From assembly GCF_014695775.1 (NCBI RefSeq), contig NZ_JACJOX010000049.1:1-64000 (forward strand): 64,000 nucleotides of DNA, written 5' to 3'. This document shows positions 17,600-25,870 of the stretch, one piece after another (within the stretch, counting starts at the first letter, position 1; each line of letters starts with the position of its first letter). The position numbers and the translations under genes are program-made. The notes below the pieces were generated by a model, which saw only the letters and a program-made list of their open reading frames with translations, ran no database searches and had not been told where the DNA came from. Source of the DNA: Leptolyngbya sp. FACHB-60 (GTDB lineage: Bacteria; Cyanobacteriota; Cyanobacteriia; Phormidesmidales; Phormidesmidaceae).

Positions 17600-18556
17600 C
17601 TACGACTGCCCCTCACCCACGATCGCCCGCATGCTCTCTAGTGTTGCCGGAATGCTGCGAGGATCCATAAACATCACCTTGCTGCTGTCGCTACTGCCGA
17701 TCTTCAGGCCCATCTCCATATAGTGCTGGGCAATGATAAATTGCAGCGCCTCGCGAGTACCGGGGTCGGCAGCGAGGGTTTTGGCGATTACCTGCATGGC
17801 CTCAGCGGTGCCCTGGGCCTGAAGCAACTGCTCCTGGCGCAGAGCCTGGGCTCGCAGCACGATGGTTTTTTGCTGTGCTTCGGCATCTAAAAGCGCCGCT
17901 TTTTGGCGAGCTTCGGCATCTAAAACCGACGACTCCGCTCGCCCTTTGGCCGAGTTCACTGCTGATTCGCGCTCCCCTTCAGAGGTCAGCACGGCGGCGC
18001 GCTTTTTGCGCTCGGCGGCCATTTGCAATTCCATGGAATCCTGCACGGCCTTGGAGGGCACAATATCGCGCAGCTCAACGCGGGTCACCTTGACCCCCCA
18101 GGGGTCGGTGGAAATATCCAGCTCGCGCAGCAGCAGTTCATTGATCTCAGAGCGGGCGGTAAAGGTTTGATCGAGTTCGAGCTGGCCCATCTCAGAGCGA
18201 ATCTGGGTCAGCACTAGATTGACCATCGCCGATTGCAGGTTTTCGACCTTGTAGTAGGCCTTTTCCATATCGACAATGCGCCAGTACACCACCGCATCTA
18301 CCGTGATTGAAACGTTGTCGCGGGTGATGCACTGCTGGGGCGGAATATCGAGCACGCGCTCGCGGATGGTTTGCTTAAACACCACCTTGTCAAGAAAGGG
18401 AACTAAAAAATTGAGGCCGGGGGTGAGCTTTTTGCCGTTGTATTTGCCCAGGGTTTCGACCAGGGCCTCGTCGCTTTGGTTGATAATTTTGACGGAGCCG
18501 GCGGCGATCGACCCGCCAAAAATCAGCACAATCAGAAAACTAAAAAAGCCGCCCAT
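17600..18556 (-). CDS. SPFH/band 7 (stomatin-like) membrane protein
   Basis: 318 aa. One N-terminal membrane helix (about 4-22) is followed by the band 7 domain: INQSDEALVETLGKYNGK, VPFLDKVVFKQTIRERVLDIPPQ, ITRDNVSITVDAVVYWRI. A long Ala/Glu-rich coiled coil follows, with repeats such as LDAEARQKAALLDAEAQQK. These are hallmarks of stomatin/paraslipin proteins, which oligomerise at membranes and organise microdomains. The NfeD gene lies 59 bases upstream on the same strand, a classic pairing. The gene has no homology to proteases itself. Confidence 0.93.
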   Translation of the reverse strand: MGGFFSFLIVLIFGGSIAAGSVKIINQSDEALVETLGKYNGKKLTPGLNFLVPFLDKVVFKQTIRERVLDIPPQQCITRDNVSITVDAVVYWRIVDMEKAYYKVENLQSAMVNLVLTQIRSEMGQLELDQTFTARSEINELLLRELDISTDPWGVKVTRVELRDIVPSKAVQDSMELQMAAERKKRAAVLTSEGERESAVNSAKGRAESSVLDAEARQKAALLDAEAQQKTIVLRAQALRQEQLLQAQGTAEAMQVIAKTLAADPGTREALQFIIAQHYMEMGLKIGSSDSSKVMFMDPRSIPATLESMRAIVGEGQS

Positions 18557-18615
18557 AGATGTAATTCCTCAAATGGTTTGCGGTAGTGATTGGCAACCCT
18601 GTGGTGCTCGTCCAC

Positions 18616-19041
18616 CTAAGCTCTCAATGCGCTTTCAGGGATGACATAGAGTGTATTGCCCTTGCGCCTGACAACCACCACCGGCTGATTGGCCCCAACG
18701 GTGATAGTTTCGTCGTCGCAGCGAGCTTGCCAGGAGTTGCCTTCGTAGATAACTCGTCCGGTTTGGCCGGGGGCAATGGCGGTTAGTGTTCGGGCTTCGG
18801 TTGACTCTTGCAGACTATAGGGTGTGCGCTTGGGCACAAACCGCAGCAGCAGGAAGATAAACACGAGAGACAGCGTCACCCAAACCACAATTTGAAAGCT
18901 AAAGGAGGGCACCCCCAGGGCCACAAGGGCCACGATAAAAGCGCTCAAACCCAGGGTGGACTCCACAAACCCTGTGGGCAAAAATAACTCCATGAGGCAG
19001 AAGATGGCCCCTAGAATGGCCCAAAACATAGGGTAGTTCAT
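18616..19041 (-). CDS. NfeD-like membrane protein
   Basis: 141 aa. Two or three membrane helices in residues 5-70 (FWAILGAIFCLMELFLPTG; LSAFIVALVALGV; VVWVTLSLVFIFLLLRFV) are followed by a small OB-fold: ALTAIAPGQTGRVIYEGNSWQARCDDETITVGANQPVVVVRRKGNTLYV (domain of about 55 residues). This is the short NfeD form without the ClpP-like protease. NfeD proteins act with SPFH proteins in membrane quality control. It is the first gene of a two-gene minus-strand operon with the SPFH gene. Confidence 0.9.
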   Translation of the reverse strand: MNYPMFWAILGAIFCLMELFLPTGFVESTLGLSAFIVALVALGVPSFSFQIVVWVTLSLVFIFLLLRFVPKRTPYSLQESTEARTLTAIAPGQTGRVIYEGNSWQARCDDETITVGANQPVVVVRRKGNTLYVIPESALRA

Positions 19042-19265
19042 AGCAGCTCATAAGAAAAGTCAAGCCTAAAAGAAAACGAGCCCAATTTAGGCCCCCGTCG
19101 AGATTGCTGATCCACGAAACCCAACCCAGGTTACCCTTCTGAATGTCTCGCTATCCTCTAGGATTAATCTATCTTTAGCCTCAGGCCTTTTGGGGGCTTA
19201 ATTACGTTGTTTTAATAGATTAGATCTTTGCCTCTACCGCGTGCCTGTACCCGCCCGTAAACGCT

Positions 19266-21056
19266 ATGAACCGTGTTGAGCGCCGCCCCTCCCGCTATAA
19301 ACCTTACCTCTGGGTGATCGGCACTGATATTGAGACCCTGCCGGTCGATGAGCTAGTGGGTCAGCGCTATCGAATAGTGGGCCCGCGCATTTGGCTCGAC
19401 ACCCTGCCTGACCAGCGGCCCAGTGCTCCCGACACCTTTCCTGGGGAGGCGCTGCCTTATCTCAATGCGCACCCCCATCGGCTGCATTTGCCGGGACTAT
19501 ATGGCGTGCTAGAGCGTACTGGAGCACCGCCGATTTTGCTGTTAGAGAATGCCCCGATTCATTTCCAAGCAGGAGAGCTCTTGCCAGATCTGGCGGGCGG
19601 GCTGTTTAGCGCTTCACCCCTGCGGCAGGCCAATTGGCTGTGGCAGCTTTGGGAACTGTGGGGAACGTTGGGCAAACTGGGCTTGGCTAGGAGCTTATTC
19701 GTGCCTGGCAATCTGCGGGTAGATGGCTGGCGGCTGCGGCTAGTGGAGCTGCAATCTGACGAGAACCCGACCACCCTGGCGGATTTAGTGGAGCTGTGGC
19801 GATCGCTTCTGTCTCCTCTGCATCTGTCTGTGTCAGAGCCGCTGCGATCGCTGGTCAACCGCATCGACGCCGATGCCGTCGACCTCGACACCATAGCGCT
19901 TGAACTTAACCAAATTCTGCTGCGCCAGGCGGCTCTAGTGCCTACCCGAATTGCCCTGTCTGGAGCCACGGCTCAGGGGCCAACCCAGCCCCGCAACGAA
20001 GATGCCTGCTGGCCTCTGGGCACCCAGAGCGAAGCCGCCCCGATGCAGGTGGCGATGGTGTGCGATGGGGTAGGGGGCCACGATGGCGGCGAAGTGGCTA
20101 GCCGGCTGGCGGTGCAGGCGTTGCAAATTCAGCTGCAAGCGTTGCTGGCCGAAACTCAAAACGAGCTGCGGGGACTGCCACCTCAGGTCGTCGTTCAGCA
20201 GCTTGAGGCGGTGATTCGCATTGTCAACGAGCTGATCAGTTTTCAAAATGACAACCACAGCTGGGCCGGTCGCCAGCGCATGGGCACCACCTTGGTGATG
20301 GCGGTGGTCATTCCCCAGCGGGTGCAGACCGACGACGGCTGGGGACGGGTGAATGAAGTCTACCTGGCCCATGTCGGCGACAGCCGCGCCTACTGGATTA
20401 CCCCCGACTACTGCCACCCGCTCACGGTAGACGATGACATCGCCGGCCGCGAGGTGATCGCCTGTCGCCAAACCTGGCCCCACGCTCTAGAGCGCAGCGA
20501 TGCCGGAGCGCTCACCCAAGCCCTGGGCACTCGCAGCGGCGACCATCTCCAGCCCCACATTCAGCGGTTTGTGTTCGACGAAACGGGAATTTTGCTGCTC
20601 TGCTCCGATGGCCTCAGCGACAACTACCGCATCGAAGACGCCTGGGCCAACTACATCGGCCTAATTATTAAAGACATTGTCACCCTCGACTCAGCGGTGG
20701 CCTCGTGGATTGAGCTGGCCAACCAGAAGAACGGCCACGACAATACCGCCGTTGTGCTGATGCAGCATAAGCTTCTGGTTCCTGCACAGACGGGGCAAGA
20801 CATTCCTGTTGGAGCTGGTGCCCAACGGGAATCAGCCATCCCCGCTGGGGCCAAGCTCTACGGTGAAAACCTGCCCCAGGACGAGTTTGTGCCCACTCCG
20901 GCGGAACGCAAACCGCCGCGCGGCGTGCCCCGCCGGGTGCTGGCGGTGTCGGGTTCTGCCCTGCTGGTGGGGCTGCTGGGCTGGTGGCTGCTGGCCAACC
21001 AATCGCCGGAGCCGCCGGAGCCGCAGAGGACGCCACCCGTGGCTCCAGCGCCTTAG
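19266..21056 (+). CDS. PP2C-family Ser/Thr phosphatase with kinase-like N-terminal region and C-terminal anchor
   Basis: 596 aa. The PP2C domain (about 230-505) has QPRNEDACWPLG, VCDGVGGHDGGEVAS, MGTTLVMAVV, HVGDSRAYWI and LLCSDGLSDN, with the metal-binding aspartates intact. Residues 1-230 carry no named domain; LVGQRYRIVGPRIWLD and the later SLFVPGNLRVDGWRLRLVEL look like a worn kinase fold without catalytic residues. After a proline-rich linker, a helix near 555-580 (VSGSALLVGLLGWWLL) anchors the protein, with the catalytic part probably cytoplasmic. It should dephosphorylate Ser/Thr proteins. A membrane protein gene follows within 50 bases. Confidence 0.88.
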   Translation: MNRVERRPSRYKPYLWVIGTDIETLPVDELVGQRYRIVGPRIWLDTLPDQRPSAPDTFPGEALPYLNAHPHRLHLPGLYGVLERTGAPPILLLENAPIHFQAGELLPDLAGGLFSASPLRQANWLWQLWELWGTLGKLGLARSLFVPGNLRVDGWRLRLVELQSDENPTTLADLVELWRSLLSPLHLSVSEPLRSLVNRIDADAVDLDTIALELNQILLRQAALVPTRIALSGATAQGPTQPRNEDACWPLGTQSEAAPMQVAMVCDGVGGHDGGEVASRLAVQALQIQLQALLAETQNELRGLPPQVVVQQLEAVIRIVNELISFQNDNHSWAGRQRMGTTLVMAVVIPQRVQTDDGWGRVNEVYLAHVGDSRAYWITPDYCHPLTVDDDIAGREVIACRQTWPHALERSDAGALTQALGTRSGDHLQPHIQRFVFDETGILLLCSDGLSDNYRIEDAWANYIGLIIKDIVTLDSAVASWIELANQKNGHDNTAVVLMQHKLLVPAQTGQDIPVGAGAQRESAIPAGAKLYGENLPQDEFVPTPAERKPPRGVPRRVLAVSGSALLVGLLGWWLLANQSPEPPEPQRTPPVAPAP

Positions 21057-21106
21057 GGGGAGTGGGTGGGTAGATGGGTGGATGGGTAGGTGGGTTAGGC
21101 GTGGCT

Positions 21107-21529
21107 ATGGGGAGTTTGACGGATACCTTTACGAACTCGTGGGCGGATGCGGCTCAGTCGGCACTGCTGAGGCCGGTGCAGACCTGGCTGATGGAGCATC
21201 CGCTGATGGGCTGGCTGGCGGGGCATCCGCTGTGGCTGCTGGTGCTGGTCGTGGTGGGTCTGCTGCTGTTTGCGGGGTTGTGGAGTGCGATCGCCCGTCT
21301 TACCGAGGGCTTTTGGCTCTCCCTAGTGAAGCTGCCGTTTCGGCTGAGCGGCTGGATTTTTGGGGCAGTGTCGGGGCTACTGGTACGGCAGTGGGCCAAG
21401 CCCGCAAAATTAGAAGCTGGGGAAAATCGGCTGAGCGAGATCATGGGCCGTTTGGAGACGCTGCAAACGGAGCAGGAGAGTTTGCTGGAGGAGATGAAGG
21501 GGTTGTTGGGCAAGAGGGGCGAAAGGTAG
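21107..21529 (+). CDS. Small membrane protein with C-terminal coiled coil, function unknown
   Basis: 140 aa from the ATG at 21107; an in-frame ATG at 21074 sits in a G-rich repeat (GATGGGTGGATGGGTAGG) and would add 11 residues. WLAGHPLWLLVLVVVGLLLFAGLW is a membrane helix, and a second hydrophobic part (LSGWIFGAVSGLL) follows. The last ~35 residues (NRLSEIMGRLETLQTEQESLL) form a short coiled coil. No family is recognised. It lies between the PP2C gene and the YdcF-like gene, whose start is 2 bases past this stop, so the three are likely one operon. Confidence 0.65.
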   Translation: MGSLTDTFTNSWADAAQSALLRPVQTWLMEHPLMGWLAGHPLWLLVLVVVGLLLFAGLWSAIARLTEGFWLSLVKLPFRLSGWIFGAVSGLLVRQWAKPAKLEAGENRLSEIMGRLETLQTEQESLLEEMKGLLGKRGER

Positions 21530-21531
21530 GA

Positions 21532-22326
21532 ATGTTTTTGTTTTTGTCAAAGCTGCTGCCGCTGCTGATCTATCCGCTGGGGTTGGCCTGTGTACTGCTA
21601 GTGGTGGCACTGATCTGCCTTAAGCGGCGGCCTCGGTGGGCGGCGGGGGCGATCGCCCTGGCCCTAGCCCTACTGCTAATCAGCAGCAATAGCTGGGTAT
21701 CGACGGCGATGATCCGCTCGCTGGAGTGGCGCTACCAGGACACGGTAAATTTGCCCGAAGCGGAGGCGATCGTGGTGCTGGGGGGCGCAATTAAGCCTCA
21801 GTTTCCGCCGCGACCCTGGATTGATGTGGCTGAAGAGGGCGATCGCGTGCTGCACGGGGCGCGGCTCTACCTAGAGGGCAAAGCACCGCTGCTGGTGTTT
21901 AGCGGCGGGCGCATTACCTGGGGCCAGGAGCAGAGTCGTTCTGAGGCAGCCGATATGGCTGAGCTAGCCGAGGCGTTGGGGGTGCCCCCCAGCGCCATGC
22001 TAATTGAGCCCGACTCACTCAACACCTTTGAGAATGCCGCCTACACCCAGGTGTTGCTGGCTAATCTCGGCATTGAGCGCATTTTGCTGGTGACCTCCGC
22101 AATGCACATGCCCCGTTCCCTGGCGATTTTCAAAAAGCAGGGGTTTGAGGCCACCCCGGCGCCGACCGATTTTCATGTGGCCCAAGACCCTGCTGACCCA
22201 GGGCTAACTACCTGGCAGGGCCAAGCTCTCAGACTGGTGCCCCAGACTGAGAACCTGCACTACCTCACCCGCGCCCTCAAGGAATACATCGGCATTGGCA
22301 TCTATCGTTTGAAAGGCTGGCTTTAG
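21532..22326 (+). CDS. YdcF/ElyC-like DUF218 envelope protein
   Basis: 264 aa from the ATG at 21532; the ribosome-binding site (AGGTAGG) overlaps the stop of the preceding gene. Two N-terminal membrane helices (KLLPLLIYPLGLACVLLVVA and AIALALALLLISSNSWV) precede the DUF218 domain, with AIVVLGGAI, LLVFSGGR, PDSLNTFENA, LLVTSAMHMPRS and a C-terminal YLTRALKEYIGI. ElyC/SanA-type members affect peptidoglycan and envelope integrity; the biochemical activity is not settled. It is likely co-transcribed with the small membrane protein and the phosphatase gene. Confidence 0.88.
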   Translation: MFLFLSKLLPLLIYPLGLACVLLVVALICLKRRPRWAAGAIALALALLLISSNSWVSTAMIRSLEWRYQDTVNLPEAEAIVVLGGAIKPQFPPRPWIDVAEEGDRVLHGARLYLEGKAPLLVFSGGRITWGQEQSRSEAADMAELAEALGVPPSAMLIEPDSLNTFENAAYTQVLLANLGIERILLVTSAMHMPRSLAIFKKQGFEATPAPTDFHVAQDPADPGLTTWQGQALRLVPQTENLHYLTRALKEYIGIGIYRLKGWL

Positions 22327-22395
22327 GCGCAAAGATAAACCTTAGACAATCTGAGACAATGGCCCTGGCATGATTTTGCAAGGTTGGGGTTAGTC

Positions 22396-23292
22396 ATGGG
22401 CACGACAGAGCAGCAGGTAATCGGCGTTGATTTGGGTGGGTCTGCGATCAAGCTGGGGCGCTTTACCCAGACGGGGCATTGCCTGGCTGAATTTGCTGTG
22501 CCCACGCCCCAGCCCGCCACCCCAGAGTTGGTCATTGCGGCGATGGCCGATGCGATCGCATCCCTCGACCCTAACCGCGAAGCAGTCGCCATTGGCGTGG
22601 GCACCCCCGGCCCCGCCGATGCTACTGGCCGGATTGCCCGTGTCGCCATCAACCTAGCCGGGTGGCATGATGTGCCGATCGCCGATGCGCTAGAAGCGAA
22701 GACGGGGCGATCGGTCACGGTGGCCAACGACGCCAACTGTGCCGGCCTAGGGGAAGCCTGGCTGGGAGCCGGGCGCAACTTTAAGGACGTGCTAACGCTC
22801 ACCTTGGGCACAGGGGTCGGCGGTGCGATCATTCTCGACGGCAAGCTGTTTGTGGGCCGCAACGGCACCGCTGGGGAACTGGGGCTAATTACCCTCAACC
22901 CTGAGGGGCCACCCTGCAACAGCGGCAATCAAGGATCGCTGGAGCAGCACTGCTCGGTGCAGGCGGTTCGGCGAGAGACGGGGTTGTCCCCGGCGGTGCT
23001 GTTTAACCGGGCTAAGGCGGGGAATGGGGATGCGATCGCCTTTTGGCAAACCTACGGTCGCTGGTTGGGTGCGGGCATCGCCAGCCTGGTTTATGTGCTG
23101 ACTCCAGAGGTGGTGATTCTCGGTGGCGGCATTAGCGCGGCGGCAGAACTGTTTTTGCCGACGACCCTGGCGGAGCTAGAGACCCGCGTGTTGCTTAGCT
23201 CTCGCGAGGGGATGCAGGTACTGGTGGCGGAGTTGGGCAATCAAGCGGGCATTGCCGGAGCGGCTCGCCTAGCGTTTCAGCAATATGGCTAG
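22396..23292 (+). CDS. ROK-family glucokinase
   Basis: 298 aa from the ATG at 22396 (an in-frame TTG at 22384 is less likely). The ATP phosphate loop is GVDLGGSAIK; sugar-binding and catalytic residues lie in VANDANCAGLGEAWLGAG; GTGVGGAII and the GELG motif follow. The usual ROK zinc motif CxCGxxGC is altered to PPCNSGNQGSLEQ, keeping one cysteine, so the structural zinc site is probably lost. The enzyme should phosphorylate glucose or a related hexose with ATP. ROK membership is firm; the sugar is inferred. Confidence 0.88.
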   Translation: MGTTEQQVIGVDLGGSAIKLGRFTQTGHCLAEFAVPTPQPATPELVIAAMADAIASLDPNREAVAIGVGTPGPADATGRIARVAINLAGWHDVPIADALEAKTGRSVTVANDANCAGLGEAWLGAGRNFKDVLTLTLGTGVGGAIILDGKLFVGRNGTAGELGLITLNPEGPPCNSGNQGSLEQHCSVQAVRRETGLSPAVLFNRAKAGNGDAIAFWQTYGRWLGAGIASLVYVLTPEVVILGGGISAAAELFLPTTLAELETRVLLSSREGMQVLVAELGNQAGIAGAARLAFQQYG

Positions 23293-23446
23293 CTGCATTT
23301 CCCTTTGCTACTGCAAGGGCTAAAGTCTAGCCCTTGGGGATCTTTTGCATCTAGCCAACGAGCGAGGTGCAAAAACGCTTAGTTGGCAACCATGGGAGGG
23401 GCAGCCGTGGCGTATGCCGGTTGCAATCCTCACTGGAAGAAATTTT

Positions 23447-24037
23447 ATGGGAACGACTGATAGTCAATCTACTCGACACAGCCGTGCCGTTGGCTTGTTT
23501 TCGACTCGGCAGGAGGCTGAGCAAGCCCTGCACCAGCTAAGCGATTCAGGCTTTCACATGGACCGCGTTTCAGTGGTGGCCAAGTCTGGAGAAGGGTTGA
23601 GTGATCTAACCCCCAATGGAGACTTCGACCCCGATAAGACCAAGCCCGAGCAGGCTCAAGACGGTGCCGGTGCTGGCGCAACGGCCGGTGCCCTGACCGG
23701 TGGTGCTATTGGTCTAATTGGTAGCTTGGGTGTGTTGGCCATTCCTGGTGTCGGGCCAGTTGCGGGGGCTGGCATTTTACTCGCAAACACTCTGCTTGGT
23801 AGCGGTATTGGTGCCGTCAGCGGTGGTTTGCTCGGTGGACTCATCGGTTGGGGCGTACCCGAAGACCGTGCCAACTATTACAACGATCGCGTGTATAACA
23901 ACGACGATTATCTGGTGCTGCTAGAGGGCACCGAGCAAGAGATTCAATCGGCTGAATCGGTGCTGACTCAAAACGGCATTCGTGATTGGGGCGTCTATGA
24001 AGCTACCGGATCTCCTGCCCATGCAGGCGGTCGCTAA
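23447..24037 (+). CDS. General stress protein-like (YflT-domain) glycine-rich protein
   Basis: 196 aa from the ATG at 23447, preceded by GGAAGA; the upstream in-frame extension has no support. Residues 12-50 (RAVGLFSTRQEAEQALHQL, FHMDRVSVVAK) match the start of YflT/general stress protein 17M-type domains. A glycine/alanine-rich hydrophobic centre (about 75-140) may insert into a membrane. The C-terminus (DDYLVLLEGTEQEIQSAESVL, ILxxxGIRDWGVYE) repeats the domain's second half. Such proteins are often induced by salt or desiccation. It has its own terminator. Confidence 0.8.
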   Translation: MGTTDSQSTRHSRAVGLFSTRQEAEQALHQLSDSGFHMDRVSVVAKSGEGLSDLTPNGDFDPDKTKPEQAQDGAGAGATAGALTGGAIGLIGSLGVLAIPGVGPVAGAGILLANTLLGSGIGAVSGGLLGGLIGWGVPEDRANYYNDRVYNNDDYLVLLEGTEQEIQSAESVLTQNGIRDWGVYEATGSPAHAGGR

Positions 24038-24066
24038 TACTAGTTGTTAAGTCAGAGCTTAACGTT

Positions 24067-24096
24067 GAGGGTGCAGCTAAGCTGTGCCCTCCTTTT
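24067..24096 (+). terminator. Intrinsic terminator of the stress-protein gene
   Basis: GAGGGTGCAGC (24067-24077) pairs along its full length with GCTGTGCCCTC (24081-24091), using two G-T pairs. It is followed by CTTTT. It lies 30 bases after the stop codon. Confidence 0.8.
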
Positions 24097-24171
24097 CGTA
24101 GGTCTTTTCCGTTATTCGGTTGTGTGGTTAGGCGATTGAATAGACAACGCAGGTATCGAGCAAATAATGTA

Positions 24172-24414
24172 TCAAAACAGATCCAGTTCGCGGGGTGGCA
24201 GAAGTTCGTCACGGTAGGATTCAAATATGGGGAAGTCAGGTGCCCCTTCGTAAGCCAAGATGACTTCTGACTACGTTGAAGTGACGGCAGCGGTTGATTG
24301 AGTCAGGCTGTGTAAAGCTTGCAAAATGAGGGTTTGAAGTGGAATATTAGATTGGGCCGCTTGTTGAATTAAGTCTTGTTCTAAGTCTAGTGGTAGGTCG
24401 ATCATGATTTGCAT
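24172..24414 (-). pseudogene. Antitoxin-like gene interrupted by an in-frame TAG
   Basis: The ATG at 24414 has a near-perfect ribosome-binding site (AAGGAGG) upstream. The frame encodes 47 aa (MQIMIDLPLDLEQDLIQQ..., a short beta strand then helices, like VapB/ribbon-helix-helix antitoxins) up to TAG at 24271-24273. The same frame continues for 31 sensible codons, including PIFESYRDELLPPRELDLF, and ends at TGA (24172). That tail resembles the acidic end of cyanobacterial antitoxin-like proteins of about 80 aa. A TGG-to-TAG change in a full-length gene would explain this. No toxin gene is seen next to it. Family and the Trp guess are from memory. Confidence 0.6.
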
Positions 24415-24726
24415 GGAACACCTCCTTACGTTATGCAAAAAGAGTTTAAAGGCCTGAGGTTGCCAGTCTGTTCATTGCGTGTAAGGGGTAGATGGCAATT
24501 GCTGAGTCGGGTGAGATAGGTGGTTAAGGAGTTGTTGGGTTGACGAAGGGAACCCAACCTACGGTCGAGCGATCGCACTCTTTGCGGTTTCTAACCAACC
24601 TCGCCATTCACTTGTCGACCCTTCTCCATCGCCATATTTGCTGGAGTCTATTAGCGTTGGCAGCGATGATATTAAAACTTGGACGTTGAATAGGTTCTAG
24701 AGCCAGTGAAAGGAATAAATATTTTT
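24415..24726. other. Intergenic region with a common cyanobacterial hairpin repeat
   Basis: No gene is seen in these 312 bases. At 24534-24558 GTTGGGTT and AACCCAAC flank a 10-base loop, and CTACGG follows. Similar GTTGGGTT...AACCCAACCTACG hairpins occur many times in filamentous cyanobacterial genomes, from memory. The part next to 24415 should hold the promoter of the antitoxin-like gene. Confidence 0.45.
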
Positions 24727-25329
24727 TTAGTCAGCATAGCCTCTGAGCAAAAAAAACCAATTATTTTTTAACCGTTTTAATTGAATGTAACGAGGATCAA
24801 TACTAGCCGGATCACTTGTATAAACAAAAAATGCTGCTTGATGGAGAATATTACTTCCTCTTTTATAATAATTGAAGTAGACTGATTGATAATTTTGACT
24901 AATATAGGCTGTGGCTTTTCCCAATAGTGCGGTTTCTATTATGTTGTCTTGTAGCACTACTTCTCGCTCTTGCTGATCGAGGATAGTGTTGTTTGAGAGC
25001 ACGCGATTAACCACGCTTTGGCGAGCTGACGATGTTACCCAGAAATTAATTCTTGGACTCACGTTATAAGCAGCCCATAAAGCAACTAAGAGAATTGATA
25101 TAATCAAGGCTCCTCTCAGCCTACCTCTATTGAACCTAACACCATAGAACAATCCAGAAATAATGGAAAAACACACAAACAAAATCAATAGTTGATTAAA
25201 AAAATAATTAAATAAAGACAGGAAAAGCAACAAGCAAAATAAAGCGACGAAGATTATCTTGAAGCTTAAGTTCGAAAAGCTAAATATTCGCATCAACAAG
25301 CCGGGGGATAATTTAACACTCACTCTCAT
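24727..25329 (-). CDS. AT-rich membrane protein, function unknown
   Basis: 200 aa. Three hydrophobic segments are seen: IIFVALFCLLLFLSLFNYFF, LLILFVCFSIISGLFYGV and ALIISILLVALWAAYNV. A soluble C-terminal half of about 110 residues follows (SSARQSVVNRVLSNN, ILDQQEREVVLQDNII, tail KNNWFFLLRGYAD). No family is recognised. The start ATG at 25329 is one base beyond the TGA of the upstream gene, so translation is probably coupled. The gene is much more AT-rich than the genome around it, suggesting transfer. Confidence 0.6.
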   Translation of the reverse strand: MRVSVKLSPGLLMRIFSFSNLSFKIIFVALFCLLLFLSLFNYFFNQLLILFVCFSIISGLFYGVRFNRGRLRGALIISILLVALWAAYNVSPRINFWVTSSARQSVVNRVLSNNTILDQQEREVVLQDNIIETALLGKATAYISQNYQSVYFNYYKRGSNILHQAAFFVYTSDPASIDPRYIQLKRLKNNWFFLLRGYAD

Positions 25330-25330
25330 T

Positions 25331-25600
25331 TCAATATAACGGAAGGCTAATCGCTGCCCAATGAGGGAGATTCAATATTGAACCTCCTTCAATAGAGTTA
25401 GTACGGCTTCGTCGCAAGGATTGAAGCCCAATTAGCTCAAAGACCATGAAGCCAAAAACGGCCACTGCACCTGAAATAATAAAAGCGGCACCTATCCAAG
25501 AGAGCGCATTGCTAAGCCAAGCCAGCAATAACATACTGCCGACTATCCAAATAATATTTCGATCTAGAATGATCGCAAGATACTCTCCGCATATATTCAT
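25331..25600 (-). CDS. Small AT-rich membrane protein, function unknown
   Basis: 89 aa. Two membrane helices are visible (about 15-30, IIWIVGSMLLLAWL; about 36-60, AAFIISGAVAVFGFMVFELI). A short polar tail follows. No family is recognised. It is the first gene of a tightly coupled pair with the 200-aa membrane protein (stop TGA, one base, ATG), a layout seen in small two-component membrane systems, but nothing in either sequence shows a function. The ribosome-binding site is weak. Confidence 0.55.
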   Translation of the reverse strand: MNICGEYLAIILDRNIIWIVGSMLLLAWLSNALSWIGAAFIISGAVAVFGFMVFELIGLQSLRRSRTNSIEGGSILNLPHWAAISLPLY

Positions 25601-25870
25601 GCTTGCTTGCCCCGTTTCATCCGCTTCAACTCTGAACTAGGCTAAGCCAGGTCATAACTTGATTAACTCCCCACTGAGCGCATCGGCGAATATGTCAGCG
25701 TCATGACCCACAGGCGAAGGGTTACAAGACCTTAGCGCTTTTGTAGGTTAAACCAAGCACCAGCGAAACCCAGCAGGCTGGCTGCTGTTGGATTCCGCTT
25801 TGCTTTACCCCTCCAGTGACATCCGTAGAGTCATGGCTCTAGGGCTAGGACCGTTGCTGGGCTTTGCAAC

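Noticed and set aside
20809..21531. Long in-frame extension upstream of the YdcF-like gene
   Set aside because: It overlaps the PP2C and small membrane protein genes in another frame and has low-complexity composition; the ATG at 21532 has a good ribosome-binding site and the expected N-terminus.
24003..24224. 73-aa minus-strand frame after the antitoxin-like gene, considered as a toxin
   Set aside because: It runs through the stress-protein terminator and coding region, and has no PIN, RelE or MazF pattern.
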